From NCBI GenBank assembly GCA_947626775.1, contig CANQTL010000018.1:1-59577 (forward strand): a DNA stretch of 59,577 nt, given 5' to 3'. The notes under the pieces were generated by a model. It saw only the letters and a list, made by a program, of their open reading frames with translations, searched no databases and was not told where the DNA came from. The DNA is from an uncultured Lachnospiraceae bacterium. Its GTDB lineage: Bacteria > Bacillota > Clostridia > Lachnospirales > Lachnospiraceae. Positions 44,278 through 51,097 of the stretch are shown here, in pieces (the stretch's first letter is position 1; the number at the start of each line of letters is the position of its first letter). A program made the position numbers and the translations under genes.

Positions 44278-45399
44278 ATGGTGGAGGAGATACCGCAGCA
44301 GTACAGGACATACCACAGGAACAAGACTGTGACGGTCATGTTTCTGATCCTGCTTGTGTTTGCCGTGCTGATGGGGAGACTTGTATATCTGATGATCTTT
44401 CGGTCGGAGTACTATTCGATGAAGGCCAGGGAACTGCATGAGCGGGAGAGGAGCATCAAGGCGGCTAGGGGGAGGATTATAGACGCCAACGGCAAGATAC
44501 TGGCGGACAACAAGACGGTGTGTACGATCTCTGTGATTCACAGCCAGGTTACGGATGCGGAGCAAGTGATCGGCGTGCTCTGCAGAGAACTCGGATTGTC
44601 TGAGGAATATGTCAGAAAGCGGGTGGAGAAGAATTCTTCCATCGAGAAGATCAAAAGCAATGTGGATAAGAGCGTCGGCGACGTCGTCAGGGAATACGAT
44701 CTGGCGGGCGTGAAGGTGGACGAGGATTATAAGAGATACTATCCTTACGATTCGCTGGGTTCGAAAGTGCTTGGGTTTACCGGAGGAGACAACCAGGGCA
44801 TCATAGGGCTGGAAGTGATCTATGAGGATTATCTGCGGGGAGAGGCGGGGACGATCCTGACAGTCACGGACGCGGCGGGCGTGGAAGTCGTCGAGGCGGG
44901 AGAAGAGCGGGTGGAGCCGGTTGCGGGAAGAGATCTGTATATCAGCATGGATATGAATATCCAGAGCTATGCGACGCAGCTGGCGCTCCAGACCATGGAG
45001 ACAAAGGAGGCGGACAGCGTCTCCATTCTGGTGATGAACCCGCAGAACGGAGAGATCCTCGCGATGGTAAATGTGCCAGAGTTCCATCTGAACGATCCCT
45101 ATACGCTGCCGGATACCGTGGACAGCGAGGGCGTGAGCGGGGAGAGAGCGCAGGAACTTCTGAACGGCATGTGGCGCAACGGCTGTATCAACGACACCTA
45201 CGAGCCGGGATCCACTTTCAAGATCATTACGGCTGCGGCAGGGCTGGAATCGGGGGCGGTCAAGCCGGAAGACACGTTTCAGTGTCCGGGTTATATCATG
45301 GTCGGGGACAGGAGGATCCGGTGCCACAAGGCGGGCGGCCACGGCGCGGAAACTTTCGTGCAGGGGACGATGAATTCCTGTAAGCGGAGATTTACGTAA
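44278..45399 (+). CDS. spoVD: SpoVD-type penicillin-binding protein, N-terminal part, interrupted by a recombinase element
   Basis: The first 368 codons of a class B PBP, followed by five codons of insert sequence (KRRFT) and a stop. Seen: one membrane helix (about 20-42), a pedestal domain with RGRIIDANGKILADN (about 65-79), and the transpeptidase start with the nucleophile S312 and K315 in EPGSTFKII. It breaks off at GTMNSC, inside the SxN motif, so it lacks SxN completion and KTG and should be inactive. Position after pbpB matches spoVD of Bacillus and Clostridia, where the protein makes cortex peptidoglycan; no PASTA domain is present. Joined to 49219-49866 it gives a continuous 583-residue enzyme. 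Confidence 0.88.
   Translation: MVEEIPQQYRTYHRNKTVTVMFLILLVFAVLMGRLVYLMIFRSEYYSMKARELHERERSIKAARGRIIDANGKILADNKTVCTISVIHSQVTDAEQVIGVLCRELGLSEEYVRKRVEKNSSIEKIKSNVDKSVGDVVREYDLAGVKVDEDYKRYYPYDSLGSKVLGFTGGDNQGIIGLEVIYEDYLRGEAGTILTVTDAAGVEVVEAGEERVEPVAGRDLYISMDMNIQSYATQLALQTMETKEADSVSILVMNPQNGEILAMVNVPEFHLNDPYTLPDTVDSEGVSGERAQELLNGMWRNGCINDTYEPGSTFKIITAAAGLESGAVKPEDTFQCPGYIMVGDRRIRCHKAGGHGAETFVQGTMNSCKRRFT
45377..45383 (+). other. Left attachment core of the spoVD intervening element
   Basis: CCTGTAA, identical to 49214-49220. The left half-site is spoVD sequence (ATGAATT before the core); the right half is element sequence (GCGGAGATTTACG). The core starts at the second base of codon 367. The match stops after seven bases on both sides. 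Confidence 0.85.
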
Positions 45400-45453
45400 G
45401 ATAGAGCAAGACGGAGAACAACTGTTTTGTGCATTTTTTTGATTGAATTGCGG

Positions 45454-45483
45454 TTGACGGGATCACGCAGATTCGTATATAAT
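45454..45483 (+). promoter_or_regulatory. Predicted sigma-A promoter inside the element
   Basis: TTGACG (45454-45459), 18 bases, TATAAT (45478-45483). A 6-bp dyad CTGATA/TATCAG follows at 45513-45528 and could be an operator. The leader from here to the first gene is about 300 bases; it holds only a weak 38-codon ORF at about 45558-45674 without a ribosome binding site, which I do not call. The whole gap 45400-45788 is otherwise empty. Confidence 0.6.
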
Positions 45484-45788
45484 GTAAAAACTGACATAGA
45501 TAAGTTTCTGTTCTGATATCGTTATCAGTCGGCCCGTATCGGGCAAAACTTCCACAATGCCTGGAATGTCGTATCGGATGAGAGAGCGCCAGCTGTCTGA
45601 AAAAATCCGGCAAAGATCTGTTGACGATGTCGTGCTTTACACTCTGTTGTGTGCGCGGCATTTTTGCGTCTGAGGAATCTGTGCGGAGGCGCAGGAGAGC
45701 ATCTGTCCGCGGTGAAACGGCGGCATCTTTCGTGGAAAAAAGGGATGATTGTGCGATTGCCGGAACGTGACACGGAAGGAGGAAAGCC

Positions 45789-46001
45789 ATGAAAAAGAGA
45801 AAAAAACTCTGCCTGCTGGCAGGAGCAGTCTGCGCGCTGTGTGCGATTTTAGCTGTGGGAGGCAGCGCGCGGGCAGAGGAAGAAAGCGTAAGAAGCAGGG
45901 GAAGTATCCTGCTGCGGACCGGAGACGAGGTGGCGGTGTATGCCGAAGATATCCGATATCTGCGGGGAGAACTGGACGCACTGTATGAGGAGATACCGTA
46001 G
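45789..46001 (+). CDS. Small exported protein of the spoVD element, unknown function
   Basis: A 70-residue protein behind AAGGAGG. A signal peptide with basic KKRKK start, a hydrophobic core and a likely cut after SARA leaves about 40 residues: SRGSILLRTGDEVAVYAEDIRYLRGELDALYEEIP. The same pattern (SRG, a short beta-like stretch, then A-D-(I/L)-x-x-L-x-x-E-(I/L)-D-A-L) occurs after the signal peptide of the next protein, so the two are probably paralogues in that part. Not recognised as any known family. May be complete or a truncated form of the larger neighbour. Confidence 0.7.
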   Translation: MKKRKKLCLLAGAVCALCAILAVGGSARAEEESVRSRGSILLRTGDEVAVYAEDIRYLRGELDALYEEIP

Positions 46002-46018
46002 AAGGAGGGAGTGATTTT

Positions 46019-47134
46019 ATGAAAAATGGAAAAGCAAAAATATTGTCGGCCGCGGGTGCGGGAACGGCAGTGTTGGTCGTGCTGGCCGGCATGCTGGCTG
46101 CGGTCGGGACAGTCAGAGCGGAGGAGGGAGGCGGACGCGCCGGCAGCATCAAGTCCAGGGGTGTGATAGATTATGCCGGCGGAGCGGTGGTGATTGACGC
46201 CTCTGATCTCACCGGCCTCGCGAATGAGATCGACGCGCTGGAGGAAGCCTGCAAAAGCGGGATGCTGAAGGCGTTAAACGATATCAATACTTATATCAGA
46301 ACCGACGGCACGGTGACGCACCAGGCTCCGGGGGAGCAGCTGCAGCTTCCCTCTTTCGGGCAGCTTGCGGATGCGGTCAGAGCCAGCCAGTCTTTTGCAA
46401 GCGCAAGAGAGGATCTGGCGGGCGATCTCTATTTCAGAACCGAAAACGGCGGGCTTGTCAGGGCGTCTGAAGACGGCAGCGGGGAACCGGTCGATTTATG
46501 CGCGGCGTCCGCGGGAAATCTGAGCGCGGGAACGGTCGCCTATGTGGACGGACAGTTATTGCTGGGCACGGGCGCAGACAACCAGACTTATTATGACCTG
46601 GGTTACCAGAAGAGCAAACAGGAGATCGCGGAACAGGCGGAACAGTTGCGGGCGGATACCATAACGATCAAGGTGAAAGATCCCTCCTCGGGCCAGCTGT
46701 CGCTTGCGAACGCTTCAGAGGGATACAATGTGTATTTCGGCTTTAATTCTTCTGATCAGATCGCCTTTCAGAATATGCGGCCGGTGAGCGGCTCGCTGAA
46801 AGCTTCTCTGTCGTATAACAACGAAGATATTTCTCTGGGCAACCGCCCTAAGATTGTCTGCAGGCAGCCCGTGACGCTTACGGCGGATCATGCTATAAGC
46901 GCGACGGTGGTGGTGATCGCGACGTTTAACATCTGGTGCCGCGACCACTACCAGGCGCCCATCAAAAATTTTAATCCTGAGCCGCAGATCCTGTATTTTA
47001 ATTTTGATCATTCCGACACGAGCGATTCGGTGACAATCCCAAAGACCGCGGACTATTATTTTCCCATGGACGATTACTCGTTTGGGGCTGACGTCGTCAT
47101 TCAGGGAACGGCGATCCTTCCCCTGCTGGAATGA
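46019..47134 (+). CDS. Exported protein of the spoVD element, unknown function
   Basis: A 371-residue protein behind a strong GAAGGAGGG site, 17 bases after its small neighbour. Signal peptide 1-34 (cut after TVRA likely), no cell-wall anchor or transmembrane helix at the C-terminus. After an N-terminal block shared with the upstream protein (SRGVIDYAGGAVVIDASDLTG) come a helical region, then a beta-rich second half with alternating hydrophobic residues (about 215-371). It looks like a secreted or surface/fibre-like protein; no family was recognised. Excision would remove it together with the recombinase. Confidence 0.75.
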   Translation: MKNGKAKILSAAGAGTAVLVVLAGMLAAVGTVRAEEGGGRAGSIKSRGVIDYAGGAVVIDASDLTGLANEIDALEEACKSGMLKALNDINTYIRTDGTVTHQAPGEQLQLPSFGQLADAVRASQSFASAREDLAGDLYFRTENGGLVRASEDGSGEPVDLCAASAGNLSAGTVAYVDGQLLLGTGADNQTYYDLGYQKSKQEIAEQAEQLRADTITIKVKDPSSGQLSLANASEGYNVYFGFNSSDQIAFQNMRPVSGSLKASLSYNNEDISLGNRPKIVCRQPVTLTADHAISATVVVIATFNIWCRDHYQAPIKNFNPEPQILYFNFDHSDTSDSVTIPKTADYYFPMDDYSFGADVVIQGTAILPLLE

Positions 47135-47174
47135 CGGCTGTTCCGTGTGCCGCGCATGGGAACAGAATGTGATA

Positions 47175-47206
47175 AAGGGCGTTTGGGAGCGATCCTGAAC
47201 GCCCTT
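47175..47206 (+). terminator. Hairpin after the exported-protein genes
   Basis: AAGGGCGTT (47175-47183) and AACGCCCTT (47198-47206) pair around a 14-base loop, 40 bases after the stop codon. The following T-run is weak. It separates the cargo genes from the recombinase part. Confidence 0.6.
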
Positions 47207-47309
47207 CTGCCATGCCGTACAACAGGACCCGCGCGGAGAACCAGGGAGTAATACTGCGCGCTCCTCACGAATAGAATAGAGCAAGGTTTGTATCTGCGGG
47301 CAAAGCGGT

Positions 47310-47447
47310 ATGAAAGAGAAAGCTATGGAAACGGCCAGAAAGCAACTGCTGCTGAACATATCGGAAATCCTGGAACAGAGAGGACTGATCAGCGAGAAAG
47401 AGAAGCTGCGGATGCGGGAACAGATTCTTGCTTCAAGAGAGAAATAG
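47310..47447 (+). CDS. 45-residue helical ORF upstream of the recombinase, candidate directionality factor
   Basis: An ORF of 45 codons, all likely helical and highly charged (LNISEILEQRGLISEKEKLR), resembling the short SHOCT-like peptides that precede serine recombinase genes in Firmicute elements. It ends 88 bases before the recombinase start. Large serine recombinases need a small partner to excise, and this is the only small gene next to the enzyme. The ribosome binding site is weak, so expression is uncertain. Function is inferred from place and size only. Confidence 0.5.
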   Translation: MKEKAMETARKQLLLNISEILEQRGLISEKEKLRMREQILASREK

Positions 47448-47535
47448 AGAGGGGAAACCGGAGGCAGGAACCAAAACGGCAGAGGAGAAAGACAGAGACA
47501 GAAGACTGCGGAAATAAGCATCAGGGAGCGGTGGG

Positions 47536-49203
47536 ATGGAACGGTACTCAGCGATACAGACGACGCGGCTGCGCGTCGGTATTTACAATCGATGCTCTAC
47601 GGAAGAGGAGGCGCAGAAAAACGCGCTGGCGATACAGGCGGCGGAGAGCAGGGAAATTGCGGACCGGAAGGGCTGGCTGATCGCCGCGCAGTATATCGAG
47701 AGCGAGTCGGGGACGTCCGTGAAAAATCGGTCGGAGTACCGGCGGCTTCTGGAGGATATGGAGAGAGATCTTTTTGATATCGTGATGATCAAGTCCATCG
47801 ACCGGCTCATGCGCTCGGCGAAGGACTGGTACCTGTTCTTAGGCAGGCTTACGGAGACCGGCAGGCGGCTCTATATCTACATCGACGACAGGTTCTATTC
47901 GCCTGACGACGGCCTGCTCTCCGGCATCAAGGCGATCCTGGCGGAGGAGTTCAGCAGAGAACTCTCCAAGAAGATCAAAAACTCCCACAGCCGCAGGCAG
48001 GAGCAGCACAGGCAGGGTGAGCGAGCGGGCCTGAATATCACCAGACCGATGTTCGGCTGGGACAAGGTGGAAAAAGACGTGTACGCCGTCAACGAAAAGG
48101 AGGCTGCAGCCTACAGGGCGGCCTTTGACATGGCGTATTCCGGCAAGGGTTTCTACACCATCGCCAACGTCATGTATGAACGGGGCGTCCGCGGTAAGAG
48201 CGGAAAGCGGATCTCCGGTGTGCAGTGGAGGAAGATGCTGTATTCGCCCCGGGCGCACGGCACGATGGTCATTCATACCAGAGAGTACGACTTTGAGACG
48301 CACAGGTTTGTCGACGTGCCGCCGGAGGAATGGATTTACATAGAGAATGCGCTGCCGGCGATTGTCACAGGGAAGTACCAGGAGGAAGTACTGCGGGCAT
48401 TGGAAGGCAGGAGGACCGAAAATCGATGCGGGGATTACAGGAGGGATCTGTCCAAGGCGGGCATGTATGACCTGTCGCAGAAGATCTACTGCGCGGAATG
48501 CGGGCGGGTATATTACCGGTCTTCCTTCCGGTCCGGGAAAGCCGGGCGCAGGATCGCAGAGTGGAAGTGTTCGACGGCGCTTGCGGCGGGGAGAAAGGCA
48601 AAGAACCCGCAGGGCTGCGACAATATCAATCTGTTGGACAGACGGCTGCATGAGATCATCGAGGCGGCCTGCGCAGAGCAGTATGAGGATATTTTCGGCG
48701 TGCAGCAAAGTCTTGCCGACGAGACGCTTGCCTTCGTGAGAAAAGCGATTCGGGACAATTCTGAGGAAAAAGAACTGGACAGATGCAGGCGGGAATATGG
48801 GAAACTCTCCAGAAAGAAAGACGTCCTGTTCGGCAAGCTGATGAACGAAACGATTGCAGACGGGGAGTTCGCGCGGTATAATCGTCAGTTGGAGGCGCAG
48901 ATGGAGCCGCTTGCGGAGCAGATCAGGCTGCTGGAGCAGCAATGCGCTTCCTGCGCTGATTATGAAAAGCGGCTGGCTGAAATCAGAGAAGCGTTACACG
49001 ACGGGGATATGATCCGTCAGGCCAAAACGCAGGGACTCATCGGCAGGATCGAGAAGATTGTGGTATATTCTGACGGAAAACTTGAGATACTCTTCGACAG
49101 GGCGGGACTGTGTGGAACAGATTTTTCCCGGCAGGAAGGGCAGAAAGGCGAGTCCCCGCTTAGGATTACGGCGCAGTATACGCGCAGGCGGGATACTCTA
49201 TAA
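47536..49203 (+). CDS. Large serine recombinase of the spoVD element
   Basis: A 555-residue site-specific recombinase. Resolvase catalytic domain about 12-155: nucleophile S21 in YNRCSTEEEAQKNAL, YIESESGTSVKNRSEY, IDRLMRSAKDWYLF and the arginine-rich LSKKIKNSH helix. A Recombinase domain follows (about 170-285, PMFGWDKVEKDVYAVNEKEA). The zinc ribbon has C319, C322, C345 and C361, then a long coiled coil (about 410-485) and a tail. All catalytic parts are present, so it is probably active. Large serine integrases recombine short unlike att sites, which fits the 7-bp shared core. The gene is at the right end of the element, as in skin-type elements. Confidence 0.95.
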   Translation: MERYSAIQTTRLRVGIYNRCSTEEEAQKNALAIQAAESREIADRKGWLIAAQYIESESGTSVKNRSEYRRLLEDMERDLFDIVMIKSIDRLMRSAKDWYLFLGRLTETGRRLYIYIDDRFYSPDDGLLSGIKAILAEEFSRELSKKIKNSHSRRQEQHRQGERAGLNITRPMFGWDKVEKDVYAVNEKEAAAYRAAFDMAYSGKGFYTIANVMYERGVRGKSGKRISGVQWRKMLYSPRAHGTMVIHTREYDFETHRFVDVPPEEWIYIENALPAIVTGKYQEEVLRALEGRRTENRCGDYRRDLSKAGMYDLSQKIYCAECGRVYYRSSFRSGKAGRRIAEWKCSTALAAGRKAKNPQGCDNINLLDRRLHEIIEAACAEQYEDIFGVQQSLADETLAFVRKAIRDNSEEKELDRCRREYGKLSRKKDVLFGKLMNETIADGEFARYNRQLEAQMEPLAEQIRLLEQQCASCADYEKRLAEIREALHDGDMIRQAKTQGLIGRIEKIVVYSDGKLEILFDRAGLCGTDFSRQEGQKGESPLRITAQYTRRRDTL

Positions 49204-49206
49204 TGC

Positions 49207-49866
49207 ATGGCGACCTGTAACCCGGTGTTCATCACAGTCGGACTTCGGATCGGCGCGGAGCGTTTCTACTCTTACTTCAGGCAGTTCGGACTGCTGGAGA
49301 AGACGGGAATCGATCTGCCGGGCGAGGCGGGGACGATCATGCATGACGTGGAAAACATCGGACCGGTGGAGCTGGCGACAATTTCCTTCGGGCAGTCTTT
49401 TCAGATTACGCCGATTCAGCTGGCGGTGACGGCGTCCTCCATTATCAACGGGGGCCGGCGGGTGACGCCGCACTTCGGCGTCCGGGCGGCGAACGCAGAC
49501 GGCAGCGGTCAGGAGACGTTTTCCTATCCGGTCAGAGAGCATGTGGTGTCCGCAGAGACTTCCGCGACGATGCGCTATATTCTGGAACAGGTTGTGGCGG
49601 AGGGCAGCGGCAAAAACGGCGCGGTGGAAGGCTACCGCGTCGGCGGCAAGACGGCTACCAGTCAGACACTGCCCCGCGGGAGCGGCAGATATATTGCTTC
49701 TTTTCTCGGTTTTGCGCCCGCGGACGATCCTCAGGTGCTGGCGGTTGCGATCATCAATAATCCGCAGGGAACATACTATGGCGGGCAGATCGCCGCGCCG
49801 GTTGTGCGGCAGCTTTTTGAAAACATTCTTCCATATTTGGAGGAGATGGACTATAATAAAACTTAG
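49207..49866 (+). CDS. spoVD: SpoVD-type penicillin-binding protein, C-terminal part
   Basis: The remainder of the interrupted transpeptidase. The first three to four codons (ATG GCG ACC) come from the element; native spoVD resumes at TGT AAC, giving CNPVFITVGLRIG after the junction. It contains FGLLEKTGIDLPGEAG-type sequence (here FRQFGLLEKTGIDLPG), the conserved ATISFGQSFQITPIQLAV, and the third active-site motif as KTA (in VGGKTATSQTLPRG, residue 512 of the joined protein) where KTG is usual. Without the N-terminal part it has neither nucleophile nor membrane anchor. An in-frame ATG at 49207 exists, but no ribosome binding site precedes it. Confidence 0.85.
   Translation: MATCNPVFITVGLRIGAERFYSYFRQFGLLEKTGIDLPGEAGTIMHDVENIGPVELATISFGQSFQITPIQLAVTASSIINGGRRVTPHFGVRAANADGSGQETFSYPVREHVVSAETSATMRYILEQVVAEGSGKNGAVEGYRVGGKTATSQTLPRGSGRYIASFLGFAPADDPQVLAVAIINNPQGTYYGGQIAAPVVRQLFENILPYLEEMDYNKT
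49214..49220 (+). other. Right attachment core of the spoVD intervening element
   Basis: CCTGTAA, identical to 45377-45383. Here the left half-site is element sequence (TGCATGGCGA) and the right half is spoVD (CCCGGTGTTCATC). The recombinase stop codon is 11 bases to the left. Confidence 0.85.
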
Positions 49867-49876
49867 AGTCTTACTA

Positions 49877-50010
49877 GGACAGCACAATACGCTGTCCAAG
49901 AAAGACTATACTAAGTTTGCAAGAACCAGAGAACTGGTTCTTGCGGGTTATCGTGGTATGCTACCTAAGAAAATCTAAATCATGTTCACAAGAATCGCAA
50001 GCGATTCTTG
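49877..50010. repeat. Cluster of three perfect palindromes before mraY
   Basis: Three hairpins follow one another: GGACAGC/GCTGTCC (49877-49897, itself inside AGTCTT/AAGACT arms at 49867-49907), GCAAGAACCAG/CTGGTTCTTGC (49919-49944) and CAAGAATCGC/GCGATTCTTG (49989-50010). The sequence CTGGTTCTTGCGGGTT recurs at 49934 and about 50026, and GTTGCGGGTT follows directly. This fits a dispersed intergenic repeat or processed RNA structure. No gene is seen between 49867 and 50076. Confidence 0.75.
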
Positions 50011-50076
50011 AAAGCACAGCGAGAGCTGGTTCTTGCGGGTTGTTGCGGGTTGTTTCAGGATGCGTTTGGAGGGTGT

Positions 50077-51033
50077 ATGAATTCGACGATCTTAATGTCT
50101 GTATTGCTGTCGTTTGTGATCAGCGTGGCGCTGGGGCCTTTGGTGATCCCTTTCCTGAGACGCCTCAAGGTCGGACAGACGGTCAGGGAAGAGGGGCCGC
50201 AGAGCCATCTGAAGAAGAACGGCACGCCGACGATGGGCGGCATTTTGATTCTTGTAAGCGTGGTGATTACTTCACTTTTCTTTGTGAGAGATTATCCGAA
50301 AATTATCCCCGTGTTATTTCTGACGCTGGGATTCGGGCTGATCGGATTTATGGACGATTATATCAAAGTGGTGCTGAAACGCTCGATGGGGCTTCGGGCC
50401 TGGCAGAAATTTGCCCTGCAGATCGTAGTGACAGGCGTGTTTGCCTGTTATCTGCTGCGGTATACGGACGTGCCGCTGTCGATGAAAGTGCCCTTTCTGC
50501 ACGGAGTGCTCCTTGACTTCGGGATATGGAACATACCGATTTTGTTTTTTATTGTGATCGGAACTGTCAACGGCACGAATTTTACCGATGGGCTGGACGG
50601 TCTGGCGAGTTCTGTCACGGTGCTTGTGGCGACTTTTTTCAGTGTCGTTGCCATCGGTACGGGCAGCGGCATCGAACCGATCACCTGTGCGGTGGCTGGG
50701 GCCCTTTTGGGATTTTTGCTGTTCAATGTGTATCCGGCGAGTGTGTTTATGGGAGACACCGGCTCCCTGGCGCTGGGAGGCTTTGTGGCCGCCGCGGCCT
50801 ATATGATGCAGATGCCGCTTTTTATTGTGATCGTAGGATTTATCTATATGATCGAGGTGCTGTCGGTGATTTTGCAGGTGACGTACTTTAAGCTGACCGG
50901 AGGCAGACGAATCTTTAAGATGGCGCCGATCCACCACCATTTCGAACTCTGCGGCTGGTCGGAGACGAGAGTAGTCGCTGTGTTTTCCATTGTGACCGCG
51001 CTATTGTGCCTGGTAGCGCTGATGGGCGTATAG
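50077..51033 (+). CDS. mraY: Phospho-N-acetylmuramoyl-pentapeptide-transferase
   Basis: A 318-residue membrane enzyme with about ten helices making lipid I from UDP-MurNAc-pentapeptide and undecaprenyl phosphate. Start at the ATG at 50077 behind TTGGAGGGT; upstream codons fall in the palindrome cluster. Signatures: HLKKNGTPTMGGIL, GFMDDYIKV with the DD pair, NFTDGLDGLASS, and FKMAPIHHHFELCGWSE. Confidence 0.96.
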   Translation: MNSTILMSVLLSFVISVALGPLVIPFLRRLKVGQTVREEGPQSHLKKNGTPTMGGILILVSVVITSLFFVRDYPKIIPVLFLTLGFGLIGFMDDYIKVVLKRSMGLRAWQKFALQIVVTGVFACYLLRYTDVPLSMKVPFLHGVLLDFGIWNIPILFFIVIGTVNGTNFTDGLDGLASSVTVLVATFFSVVAIGTGSGIEPITCAVAGALLGFLLFNVYPASVFMGDTGSLALGGFVAAAAYMMQMPLFIVIVGFIYMIEVLSVILQVTYFKLTGGRRIFKMAPIHHHFELCGWSETRVVAVFSIVTALLCLVALMGV

Positions 51034-51097
51034 CGCTGCTGAGATGTCTGTGGGGCGGTGTGATGTGAACAAATGATCCCGCGCAAAGGAGAGACGG

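Larger units (their letters stand above)
45377..49213 (+). mobile_element. spoVD intervening element with large serine recombinase (skin-like), 3,837 bp
   Basis: The insert splits spoVD between two copies of the 7-bp core CCTGTAA. Exact recombination at the core removes 3,837 bp and yields ...TCC TGT AAC CCG GTG, reading S-C-N-P-V, in frame on both sides. The insert encodes, in order, two exported proteins of unknown function, a 45-residue peptide and a large serine recombinase whose stop codon is 11 bases from the right core. No phage structural, replication or conjugation genes are present. All genes run in the direction of spoVD. Layout is like skin in sigK and other sporulation-gene intervening sequences. 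That it is excised is inferred, not seen. Confidence 0.88.

Noticed and set aside
45558..45674. A 38-codon ORF in the leader of the element operon
   Set aside because: No ribosome binding site, no recognised motif, and chance ORFs of this size are common.
45384..49213. Intein, group II intron, prophage or conjugative element as identity of the insert
   Set aside because: There is no reverse transcriptase, no splicing or homing domain, and no structural, replication or transfer genes; stop codons rule out an in-frame intein.
44278..49866. Plain pseudogene or frameshift reading of the split spoVD
   Set aside because: Both halves are undamaged, the junction cores match exactly, and joining them restores frame and a catalytic motif; an intact recombinase is inside.
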